Source: Ctena decussata
Taxonomy: Eukaryota > Mollusca > Bivalvia > Lucinida > Lucinidae
Direction: 5' to 3'
Assembly (NCBI GenBank): GCA_963989385.1
Contig: OZ022500.1
Location: forward strand, 119,143,842-119,207,841
Length of the DNA: 64,000 nt
A program made the translations under genes and the position numbers. The notes under the pieces are model-generated. The model was not told the DNA's origin. It was given only the letters and a program-made list of their open reading frames with translations, and made no database searches. Positions within the stretch are counted from its first letter, which is position 1. Each line of letters starts with the position of its first letter. Shown one piece after another: positions 45,782-55,475 of the stretch.

Positions 45782-45984
45782 CAGGGGTCGTATTTATAAA
45801 ACTACTTAGAAGTCGTGGCTATGCTGTTGCTAAGGCTAAATTTCTATAAATGAGATTCCCTTCAACGATGATATTTGTTCTGGAGGAACAGCAAATTTCA
45901 TAGTTGTAGGGAATCTCCTTCACAGAAATTTAGCCTTAGCAACAGCATAGCAACCACTTAAGTCGTTTTATGAATACGGCCCTG
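45782..45984. mobile_element. Fold-back MITE, family F7
   Basis: Outer ends CAGGGGTCGTATTTATAAAA and TTTTATGAATACGGCCCTG are inverted. The arms continue for about 75 bases (GCTATGCTGTTGCTAAGGCT, AAATTTCT, GAGATTCCCT) around a ~45-base loop. Single copy here, nested in an older Penelope-like tail. Confidence 0.85.
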
Positions 45985-46288
45985 GAACTATTTTCTGCTA
46001 TAGATTACAACACAAAACAGAAAGCAAACTGGGCAGCTATATAGGTAACCATATTGATAGATCACAAACAAGCAGACATAAGAAAAACCCATACGAAAAT
46101 TCTGGCATGATTCCAGCAGGTGTCCTGCTGTCTGCTGGACAATGACATGAATTTAATTCTGTGTTAGAATATAACAGTTACGTGGAAAACGATAAAAACT
46201 CACGCTGTTAAAATTTCTGCAGGAAAGTTTAAAAAAAATCATGTCAGGCTGAAAGAAATGCAATATAATTGGTTTCTATACCAATATA

Positions 46289-46585
46289 TAAAAGTAAAAA
46301 GTATGCAAAGACCAGGAACTGAAACAATCAAAATCCAAATCCAGCCCTCAAACCATAGTTGGAAACAACTAAGATTACAAATAATCAAGATACAGAGAAC
46401 ATATGGCCAACCGAGTGAGCAGCTTGTTCCCAAAAGGTGGCCACTCAGCAACCCAAACCGAACCAAAAATAATAAGAACATACATAAGGTAAAACATCAC
46501 AGAAACTCTGACACCAAAAACAGGCAACAGATAACCACAACAGAACTACCGCCTTGGAACGGTCAGTAATGAATTACTGGGGGGC
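46289..46585 (-). mobile_element. 5'-truncated Penelope-like 3' end (copy D)
   Basis: Minus-strand copy, nearly identical to copies A and C, from the TAAAAAGTATGCAAAG terminus (46289) to just past the GACCGTTCCAAGGCGG block. 5'-truncated about 75 bases later than copy C. Confidence 0.75.
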
Positions 46586-47471
46586 ATAAAGCATAAAGAT
46601 TTTGGAAGTACACTTGATCTACACAGGCCAAAATAAGCAATAGATATTACTTTCGAGAATACTTCTTTATTCCTGCTAATTTAAATATTTCACAACAAAT
46701 TCAACACTGAATATTGCTGGACCCCTGTTAGGATATTTTCAATCGAAATGCCCGGGGACCCGGGCCCTACAAAGACTGTTCAAATGATGACCCTGCGTTG
46801 ACCAAATGTGTATGGCCAGGTCAACTTTGATTCCTTATACTTTTATATGTGAACATGCTTAAACAGTGGATTACACAGAACTTTTTAAGCCTAGATGTGA
46901 TAATTTGAAAACACTGTAAAGACAATAAAGACCTAAAGTCACCAAAGCGCAAGGTCATTCTTTGACCTTTGCTCGAGGTCCCTGAGATTTTAAAATTAAA
47001 TCTGATTTCCTCTAAAGCCACTGGTTTAAAATTTGTAACAAAGGAGCGAAGTGACAAATTACGTCTGCTGACAGTAAAGTGTCAGGTGAGCTACATGGTC
47101 ATTGGTACTCTGCTTTATCTTGACCTAGGGCTGGCTAAAACAGTGGCAATCATTGTCCGGTATGCAAGAAACTTATATCTAGACCAAGGTGTACTTGGGG
47201 CTGATGGAAGCATAAAGGGATATCTCAGATAATAATGCATCAGAGTGTAGTGCCATGGCTTTCTAACTTATTATTGTTTTCTTATTTTGTTTTTATTTTA
47301 TGGACAACGAGTGTCATAACCGAGGAAACATTGTAGTTGCGGAGTAATTGATTACATGGACGGTTTGTTTCAAGAAGTTTTCATGACTGGGAGGCGTAAA
47401 CCTTTTGACAAGGCGTAAAAAGGTACTATTTTTTATTCTTTTTGTCTTCTGGCAATTACCTCCCTGAGTAT
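46586..47471. other. Unassigned sequence
   Basis: Contains CAAGGTCATTCTTTGACCTTTGC and GTAAAGTGTCAGGTGAGCTACATG (46951-47098), reminiscent of mollusc array units, but no borders or coding potential. Confidence 0.35.
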
Positions 47472-47708
47472 CTGAGCCACGACACGAGAAAACCAACAAA
47501 GTGATTGTGCGCCCAGCGCAGACTCAGATCGGCGTAGGCATCCACTCAGTATGATCAGACTCTTGGCTAAGCACTTTAAGGGTAGCTAAGGGTCTAAGCT
47601 ACCTCCATGCGGACAGCGAAGACTGATCAGACAGGGCGGATGCCCAGGCTGATCTGAGTCTGCGCTGGGCGCACAACCACTTTGTTGGTTTTCTCGTGTC
47701 GCGGCTCA
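47472..47708. mobile_element. Palindromic MITE, family F1 (copy 4)
   Basis: TGAGCCACGACACGAGAAAA and TTTTCTCGTGTCGCGGCTCA are inverted. It is one of the best conserved copies, with GTGCGCCCAGCGCAGACTCA at the left and its complement at the right. Confidence 0.9.
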
Positions 47709-48119
47709 TTTGAGCTCGCTCGCAATGTGGTGAAAACTGTCGCAATATTAATAAACAAAATTTATTACCTTGTCTTCTGCCATGAATGACCTTGTTAATA
47801 TCTGAGACAATAAAAATAAAACGGACAATTCATTTGATAGAATGCGCACAAGCTAATATGTAGATAGGTTTGATCATCGTTATCCAGAAAATGAATTGTG
47901 CTTTTCTGAAAATTATCTGTAATTATGTACTGTGGCCATCACTAGAAACGTGACATGAGACAAGCTGTCTTACAGTAACCTCATCCAGACAGATTGAAGA
48001 GGGTCCTTGTCATATGATCAATAGATTCCTCAGGATCAAGAGGTTTGGACGAGAAGATATACTGCGATTCTCCAAAACATATTGGCATCTGAAAGTTAAT
48101 GGGTACAAGTTTAGAGGGA

Positions 48120-48300
48120 AAAATCTGCCATCTTCATTTTTGTCTCCCTTCATAATGGAGATCAAATGTTAAAGTCCCAGTCACACTGCCATAATAATTC
48201 TGCCGACATGAAGGTCAAGGGACAAAATCTGCCATCTTCATTTTTGTCTCCCTTCACAATGGAGATCAAATGTTAAAGTCCTAGTCACACTGCCATATAC
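48120..48300. repeat. ~103-bp tandem duplication
   Basis: AAATCTGCCATCTTCATTTT through GTCACACTGCCATA is repeated from about 48224, with two substitutions. Confidence 0.9.
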
Positions 48301-49077
48301 TGGCGACATGCGGGGAGACAGAACTCGGTATAAATTGCCGCAGATGGCCTCGAATTGTAAAGCGAATTTATTGGTAACATATGTGTCCGGATGTACCACG
48401 GTATCTTTTCCCAAATATTGGCCGTATAGTACAAGACATTTGTACGTACATCCGTCGATAATTATTAGACATTACTACGGATTTGTTCGAGTTTATAAGA
48501 GTTTTGTTTTCTTTTCTTTTTTTCGATTAGATACAAGTCTATACGATATATAACGACAAAAATGCGGCATAAGTACTTAGTACGATCGTCGTCCGACTTT
48601 CAGCATTATATAGTGATGTCTGTACGAGTTTTAGGGTCATGCTCGATTGGGCCTGTGCGCATAGTGCCGGTATCGTCCAAATTTTATATACCAATCGAAC
48701 AGAAAATAAGCAGTGAGAACAAATATGGCGTCCGAAGCTGTGCTGCTTGACGAAATGTAACATGAATTGCTTAGAAGATCGATTTCTTCGAACAGCCTTT
48801 GACAGTGTCCTCATGTATACACTGTTTTCTTTTTCACGACCTCCGCTTGCTCGTCCATCATTTTTCACTATCGACTATTGGTTTACCACCTCACAGTAAC
48901 ACACAGTACGCACAGCCCTGGAACGCTGTTCTGGAGGCCCGATTGGTGTCCCTAAAATTCCGACTGTGCTCAAAGCCAAATCGAGCATTACCCTGGTGTG
49001 TAACATAGATCAATGTTCGGTCATATCTGGAGATTGAAGGTGAACAGTTTCAATCTCTTTGAGTTGTACAGGTTATA
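48301..49077. other. Unassigned sequence
   Basis: No recognised gene or repeat. Frames up to 109 codons have no motifs. Confidence 0.4.
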
Positions 49078-49217
49078 TTCTTCTTCAATCCACCCTTGCC
49101 ATTCTTCTTGATACACAGATTTATCAGCAAAGCTTGTGCATATTCATCTTCTTCAATCCACCCTTGCCATTCTTCTTGATATACAGAATTATCAGCAAAG
49201 CTCGTGCATATTCATCC
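49078..49217. repeat. ~70-bp tandem duplication
   Basis: CTTCTTCAATCCACCCTTGC..CAGCAAAGCTTGTGCATATT occurs twice, near-identical. Confidence 0.92.
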
Positions 49218-49325
49218 ATAAAATGTAAAGAACAGTGAGATGTAACGTTGATGACATTCTAAATGTTTTTCAGTTGAATAATTTCATTCAAATGTAAAGT
49301 TTGATTTGTAAGAAAAAATGGATTT

Positions 49326-49596
49326 GCGCCGCGACACGAGAAAACTAACAAAGTGGTTGTGCACCCAGCGCAGACTCAGATCAGTTTGGACATTCGCCCA
49401 GCCTGTTCAGACTCTTTGCTAAGCGCTTAAAGGATAGCTTTGGGTCTAAGCTACCTCCATGCGGACAGCGAGGACTCTTATCAGACTGGGCGGGTGCTCA
49501 TGCTGATCTGCCTCTGATCAGACTGAGCGGATGCTCAGGCTTATCTGAGTGCGCTGGGCGCCTAACCACATTGTTGGTTTTGTCGTGTCGCGGCTC
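49326..49596. mobile_element. Palindromic MITE, family F1 (copy 5)
   Basis: GCGCCGCGACACGAGAAAAC and GTCGTGTCGCGGCTC ends. It contains an extra ~35-base repetition near 49500-49545 (TGATCTG/TTATCTGAG words), making it longer than the other copies. Confidence 0.85.
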
Positions 49597-49658
49597 GTTT
49601 TGCAGGTTCTGACACAGTATCATTCCGTCGGACGTACTAAAAAATTGCGAACACTCAC

Positions 49659-49737
49659 CGTCTATCATCACCACCGGAAATAGCTCACCGCCGCATCGAA
49701 AGTCGAAGCCACGAGGAAGACAACCGATGAGTTGAAA
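49659..49737 (-). CDS. Possible short exon of an unknown gene
   Basis: On the minus strand a 79-base open segment lies between an acceptor-like TTGTAAATAACAG and a strong donor GTGAGT. One frame contains FDFRCGGELFPVVMIDG. A related segment at 58455-58512 (plus strand) reads FDFRFGGKLFPVVMVDG in the corresponding frame. Protein-level similarity with mostly conservative changes suggests a coding origin. I do not recognise the domain, and no neighbouring exons were found. It could instead be part of a repeat. Confidence 0.3.
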
Positions 49738-50429
49738 CTGTTATTTACAATTTCATGTTTTTAAGTGCGTAATCAATTTTTTATAAGGGACATCATAAAG
49801 AGATTGAGTATGTTGTTTTACACGTTTACTGTGGTCAATACATTGAGGTTGCTTGAATTTCTATGAATGGGTACTTTCGAAACAAACAAATTTCGACTTC
49901 ATAATTACAATTATTTTGACATACAGGTTGTGTTACCTGTTTTAAGTAGCAACTAGCATCATCTCTGACCTTTGCCTGGGACCAGTTAAATGATTTTATA
50001 GCTACATTTGTTGATAAAACATAAGCACTTGTGTTAGGCAAATTGTTGTTTTTTGGCTAGATATATGTACGGCGTATAGCTCAACAATATACGGTGAATT
50101 ACACCCATGTTTTTATGGTTTCTGCTTGTCTTGCACGCTTGAGATGAGACACCATTTACAAGCCCGCCTATAAAATGTGAATATTACATTCCTTTCGTTT
50201 TTATGGCATCGCAGGAAAAGTCATAACAGTATGATTGCTAGTAGGCATAGGTGTTCATCAAGCAAAACTGGGGTGTAGAATATACACCGTTGGGCTCTTT
50301 CGAATTTAAGAGATAAGACATAATGATTTCTTTTATATGGTTTTAGCCAACTGATTTTCAATCCCAGCTGTTGTCTTTGAGTGCTATAGCTGTAGGCTTT
50401 CAGAGTTTAGGAAGAGGTACCCGATCTTA

Positions 50430-50545
50430 TAAAGCCTGTTGAGGACTTGTTTACTAGGCCAACCTGGAAATGAGCTGTTCACTTGGCTCTCTCTTCGTAT
50501 TGTTCGATATGTGATGGCGTTACTTTCTTGTTAGATCATTGGCTG
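50430..50545 (+). mobile_element. Diverged Penelope-like tail fragment
   Basis: TTTACTAGGCCAACCTGGAAATGAGCTGTTCACTTGGCTC parallels the GGCCACCTTTTGGGAACAAG..CTCACTCGGTTGGCC block. No intact terminus is visible. Confidence 0.35.
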
Positions 50546-50857
50546 ACTCAGAGCAGAGTAGTGCCAAGAAATTATTTGTATGCTATTATTCAACAAGGTA
50601 GGGAATCACGTGACTTAATGTATCTTACTCGGACAGGACGGCTCGAAAAAACTTACGATACTTTTTTTTAATGTTTAGTGGATTTTCTGGAAGCAAAGTG
50701 CAGATACCTAAGTTTTATGCTGGCAATATATTAGTGCATTTTCATTACGCTCAGTCGTTTTCGATGAAAGCTCGAGCAAAGTAATCGAGCCATTGCTTGA
50801 ACTTGCATTGAAAACGGCTGAGCTAAATAGAAATCCGCTTTAATATACATTTTAAGC

Positions 50858-51902
50858 ACAAGAATTCCGCGGAATGCGGTGTCTCGCCTGCTGGCGCTTT
50901 GTCACAAAACAGAGCTAAATCAGCAAAGATGTATGAATGAACCAAGTTTCATGGCTCTAGCCCTTACAGTTTCTGAAGTTTCATGGCTCTAGCCCTTACA
51001 GTTTCTGAGAAACAAACTAAACGCGTAAACTTGCCAAAAATTTGCAAAGTTAGCCAACCGTAAAATGTTGATAAAGACTCAATATCGATGATGACTTTGA
51101 GTTCTTCTCTTCCAGATGAATGCATGGCCCAAGTTTCATGGGTCTAGCCCATATAGTTTCTAAGTAACAGACCTTAACGCAAAAACTTGACAAAAAATTG
51201 CGAAGTCAGTCAACCGTAAAATGTATGTCAAGACTTAATACAGATGATGGCTTTGAAAGTTACTCTTTCAGATGTATGCATGGCCCAAGTTTCATGGCTC
51301 TAGCCCTTATAGTTTCTGAGAAAATGACCTAAACGCAAAAACTCGACAAAAAAGTGCGAAGTCAGTCAACCGTAAAATCTAGGTCAAGACACAACATTGA
51401 TGATGGCTTTTAGCTGTACTCTTCCAGATGTATACATGACCCAAGTTTCACGGCTCTAACCCTTATAGTTTCTGAGAAAATGACCTAAACGCAAAAACTC
51501 GACAAAAAATTGCGAGGTCAGTCAACCGTAAAATCTAGGTCAAGACTCAACATTGATGATGGCTTTCAGCTGTACTCTTCCAGATGTATGCACGACCCAA
51601 GTTTCATGGCTCTAGCACTTGTAGTTTCTGAGAAAATGACCTAAACGCAAAAACTCGACAAAAAATTGCGAAGTCATTCAACCGTAAAATCTAGGTCAAG
51701 ACTCAACATTGATGATGGCTTTAAAATGTACTCTTCCAGATGTATGCATGACCCAAGTTTCATGGCTCTAGCCCTTATAGTTTCTGAGAAAATGACCTAA
51801 ACGCAAAACTCGACAAAAGTTTACGCCGCCGCCGACGACGCCGACGACGACGACACCGGAAAAGCAATACATATGTCTCGCCTCTGCTTCGCAGGCGAGA
51901 CA
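50858..51902 (+). mobile_element. Tandem-array element E6
   Basis: Starts ACAAGA with hairpin ATTCCGCGGAAT (50864-50875) and TIR TGTCTCGCCTGC (50880-50891). The core is about six ~155-bp units with AGTTTCATGGCTCTAGCCCT, AAATGACCTAAACGCAAAAA and GTCAACCGTAAAATCTAGGT. The tract before the end is GC-rich (GCC/GAC triplets, 51822-51856) instead of GGAC. The 3' hairpin ends GCAGGCGAGACA (51891-51902), the exact inverse of the 5' TIR. Its units share blocks with the array inside the 9.8-13.0 kb fold-back element. Confidence 0.85.
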
Positions 51903-52067
51903 ATTAGACCACGAGGTATTCGTACATCACAGGAAGAAAGTCGAGTTTATATTCAGAAAATTATCGAAGTGTTCCTAATCGTTCTGTACGAGAACAGGTA
52001 CAATAATCACATGATTCCCAACCTTTATTTAAGCTCTGATGTTCTTATTTATTCCATCTTTTTCAGA

Positions 52068-52721
52068 ATGGACGAGTCCATAGAACTCTCGGGCATTGAC
52101 GAGAGTGTCCATATAGGGCATTCATGTGATTGTGGCTATTACTCAGCGGATAGATCCAATTACAACAAGCGTGTGAAAAGATCCAAGTGGCATTTACCAA
52201 AGTAGTTAGCTGGACGAAGTACAAGTACCCCCGCAAAGGAACCTGCCCCGCAAAAGTCACAGTCACTGGGTCAGTATACCGTGAATACAAAACGTTTCAT
52301 GTGTGACTCTTGTGGGAAAGTGTATTCGACCAAATACGGTCTTAAACTCCTGATCAAATCAAACATTAGGGTACTTTCAAACACCAGTGTTCAATTTGCA
52401 ACAAAAATTTCAACCAGACTATACAGTACAGATATTATTGTTCAAAACGTCTAGACGTAGCCATTGATAAATGTCAATATTGCAAGTCAACCTTCTCCTA
52501 AGGCGCCATTAGAAGACGTGCAAGAACAACGCAGGGTCTATGAAACATTTAAATGTGACTCGTGTAACGCATCATTCTTACATAAATATAGACTGCGTAA
52601 TCACCAACGCGGAAAGCGCCAACCTCGTCGATACACCTGTCAAGGATGTAACAAAACATTTGCTTGGAGATCTAGTCTGAAGGTCCACAAAAGACACTGC
52701 AAAAGCAAGACTGGGGAGTGA
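52068..52721 (+). pseudogene. C2H2 zinc-finger protein segment, frameshifted
   Basis: A splice-acceptor-like TTCCATCTTTTTCAG ends at 52066, immediately before an ATG (52068) opening MDESIELSGIDESVH. A degenerate finger (CDCGYYSADRSNYNK) and a stop at 52203-52205 follow. In shifted frames come CDSCGKVYSTKYGLK (about 52302), CSICNKNFNQ (about 52387), CQYCKSTF (about 52472) and finally CDSCNASFLHKYRLRNHQRG and CQGCNKTFAWRSSLKVHKRH, ending at 52721. Only the last two fingers keep full Cys2-His2 spacing. Frame changes and lost histidines point to a decaying copy; a multi-exon gene with small introns is less likely but not excluded. Confidence 0.6.
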
Positions 52722-52773
52722 ACAGTTGTAAGAAAGATGAAAAACACACGAGGTTCAGCAGTACACGTTTGTT

Positions 52774-53104
52774 CAGTGCTGTAGATAAGAAGGGGTAACA
52801 GGCATAATCTTCCATATTTCCATAGGATACAGATTACAAAAGCCTCATGCCTTTCTTCTAAATCCCAGTTTGTATAATCCTGTATTGCTGTTGTCGCTGT
52901 CATTGTAACACGTATGTTGTTCATTATACAAATATAATACTGTTTAAACCAGTCTTCCATATTTTCCATAAAAACAGATGTTGTGAACCCTCATTGGAAC
53001 CGGCTCGGGGAGACGGTTCTAATGAGGGGTAATTGCATATGTTTACATAGAGAAATAAAGAGAATATCTTTGAATTATCCCTGTTACTCATTCTGATCTG
53101 GACT
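52774..53104. mobile_element. MITE family F3 (copy 3) carrying a ~145-bp insert
   Basis: CAGTGCTGTAGATAAGAAGG and TCCCTGTTACTCATTCTGAT..CTGGACT are the diverged inverted ends. The central palindrome is well kept (CTCATTGGAACCGGCTC / GAGACGGTTCTAATGAGGGG). Direct repeats TCTTCCATATTTCCATA (52808-52824) and its copy (52953-52970) flank an unrelated insert. Confidence 0.75.
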
Positions 53105-53183
53105 TCTGTGTACTCATCATTTTCTTCTTGTTAAGACAATATTTTGAAGTCTGTTGGCATATTACTTTTGATTGCCGGGATAA

Positions 53184-53424
53184 CTGAGCTGTCACGTGGG
53201 AAACCTACAAAGGTATTGCTCCTTATATGAGCAAAAGTCCAAAACAGCTTGCGCATCTCATTAATCTGATCAAATTCATAACTGTTCACTTGAATCCTCT
53301 ATGTATCCTAAAATAGCCACTGAGCGAACAGCAAAGCCTCTGATCAGACTGCACAGATGCGCAGTCTGATCTTACCCTTCGCTGATCTCGAAGCCATTTT
53401 GTTGCTTTGTATTGTCGCAGCCGA
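53184..53424. mobile_element. Diverged MITE family F1 (copy 6)
   Basis: CTGAGCTGTCACGTGGGAAA..CTACAAAGG at the left, CCATTTTGTTGCTTTGTATT..GCAGCCGA at the right, and TCTGATCAGACTGCACAGATGC inside. Old and degraded compared with the other copies. Confidence 0.6.
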
Positions 53425-53694
53425 TATAGTTTTCTGGCTCTTTGCAGTGTATGAAGATTTCGTTCAGTATACGATTTGTAGCTTGTCTGTGGCGTGTTAG
53501 ATCCAGTCGTTATGATGTTTTAGTTGTCTTGTTACTTGTCATTGCTCAAATGAGCTTTAATCACTATAAGCGCGACTTTGCAAAGCAAAGTAGTCGTCAC
53601 AAAATACCCTTCGTCGTGTGCTTCCCCTTGCGTCAAAGAGTCTTCAAACTTGCTACACAGGAACACCTGGGGAAGGTCTACTGAAGGGAGAGTT

Positions 53695-53905
53695 GCAAAT
53701 CGGGCCGGGACCTATATTTTATGGTCCATTCGTTTTGCCTTATATCTTAAAGATTTTTAGATGTATGAACGTAAAAGCTTGGGATAATAACTCGTATGAC
53801 CAGATGTTTGACTTCAAATTAAAAGTAGGTCACAGTGACATATATTTTATGGTCCATTTATTTTGCCTCATATCTTGAAACCCATTTGATGTATGAACAT
53901 GATAC
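53695..53905. repeat. Two degenerate ~125-bp units
   Basis: TATATTTTATGGTCCATTCG..TTGCCTTATATCTTAAAGA..ATGTATGAAC is repeated with divergence. Similar CTATATATTATATGATTTTG words recur at 57160-57465. Confidence 0.7.
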
Positions 53906-54470
53906 CTAGGGAAGTTTGACCACAGAAATGAAGTAAGCAGTGTTTCTTCAGCTATAAAAAGGGCAGTGTGCTGGCAAGAAAAAGAGCATTACTTTTGCGC
54001 GGCGCAAGGCTAATTTACAGGCAATATGATAGCGCGCGTTGACTTTAACTATGGCTGCATGGCAGCATTTTGCGGTTTCTCTTTTGGTTAATGTTTCTTA
54101 ATATGTTGTTTTATTCATGAGTCTGCTTTCAGTGAACTTCATTATTTTGCTTGTATAACTCTAAGTCCAATTAAGGCAATCCTTTAAAATAATACTTTTG
54201 TTGTGTATATATCCAGTGTGTTAAAATAAACTGAAAAATGTTTTGCCTTTCATGAATAGCTGAGGTAGGGGCACAACAACAACACAATTTTTAAGGTATG
54301 ACCGTACCCCAGAATTAAGAATGAAGAAACAAATGATGCTGAAGTACTGATCTAATAACAGGAAATTGAAAGCAAATCATCATTATGAAAATTATGAACA
54401 CCGTAGATGCAACAGACAAACTGACGTAAGTAACAGAAATAAAAGTTGAACAACTCCTCACTATAAAGAA

Positions 54471-54580
54471 AAGTAAAAAGTATGCAAAAACCAGGAACTG
54501 AAACAATCAAAATCCAAATCCAGCCCTCAAACCATAGTTGGAAACAACTAAGATTACAAATAATCAAGATACAGAGACTG
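54471..54580 (-). mobile_element. 5'-truncated Penelope-like 3' end (copy E, ~110 bp)
   Basis: Only the last ~110 bases of the tail family remain, from TAAAAAGTATGCAAAAACCA to AATCAAGATACAGAGA. Near-identical to copies A, C and D over this span. Confidence 0.8.
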
Positions 54581-54884
54581 TAACAGTTCTTTTCAGCAGC
54601 CGAAAGTGAAATTGACACAGATTTTTTTTACAAGTCCACAATTAAGATAGTGTGTTCTGTTTCAGCTGCCAAATGAATAAATAGCTGTGTTTGTATTTTT
54701 CACTGTTTGTTCTGTACTGTTGAGGGTTCTTTACCGTTTCAAATTCTTTTCTGCAGCTGGTACTGACATGAGATAAATGTTTCTTCATTGTATCTGTCAC
54801 TGATTCAAGTGGATGAAATACAATTACAACAGTTATAGAAGGGGCGTAATACTGTCATTGGTGATACAGTTAAATCTAATTGTA

Positions 54885-55210
54885 TCATCAGGGGATTATC
54901 ATGACCCCTGTTTGCCTTTTCAAACAGATTGATCATTCAGGAAGTATATTGTTTTACACAGGGTTATTTTGAATAGAGTTTAGATAGCACACATTGTTAA
55001 TTATCATTTACTCACACAGGGGATTATTATGCCCTTGTTTAACTTTTCAAATTGAATTAAAGTAGCACATTTTGCAAATTTCATACAGGAGATTATTATG
55101 CCCCTTGTTTAACTTATCAAATAGATTAAGGTAACACAAATAGATTTACCTTAAGGTAGAACATTTTCCAGATTATTTTATCTCATAGGGAATTATTATG
55201 TCCCTTGCTT
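54885..55210. repeat. Degenerate tandem units, about 4
   Basis: GGGGATTATTATGCCCTTGTTTAACTTTTCAAA..AAGTAGCACATTTTGCAAAT recurs at about 54891, 55020, 55088 and 55189 with variable spacing. Confidence 0.7.
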
Positions 55211-55475
55211 ATAAGAAATGAATTCACACTTTAACTTATTCCAGCCATAGATCTATTAAACTAGCAATGCCTCTGTGTTCTTCCATTTGGTATGAAGCCT
55301 ATTTTTCCTTATAGGAAAATCTCTTAGCACATTTGAGTGCTCATAACCAAATGTGCTTTATCTTCTGAGTCTGTGTACATGCCTTTCCGAAGGGAGTGCT
55401 AACTCTTGGCAGAATTGCAACCAGGGCGTCATAAAGACTGCTAAGACAACAAGGTAGAACAACTTTAAGCAATAC

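Noticed and set aside
48308..49008. Overlapping frames of 60-110 codons
   Set aside because: Frames on both strands without family motifs; no splice context.
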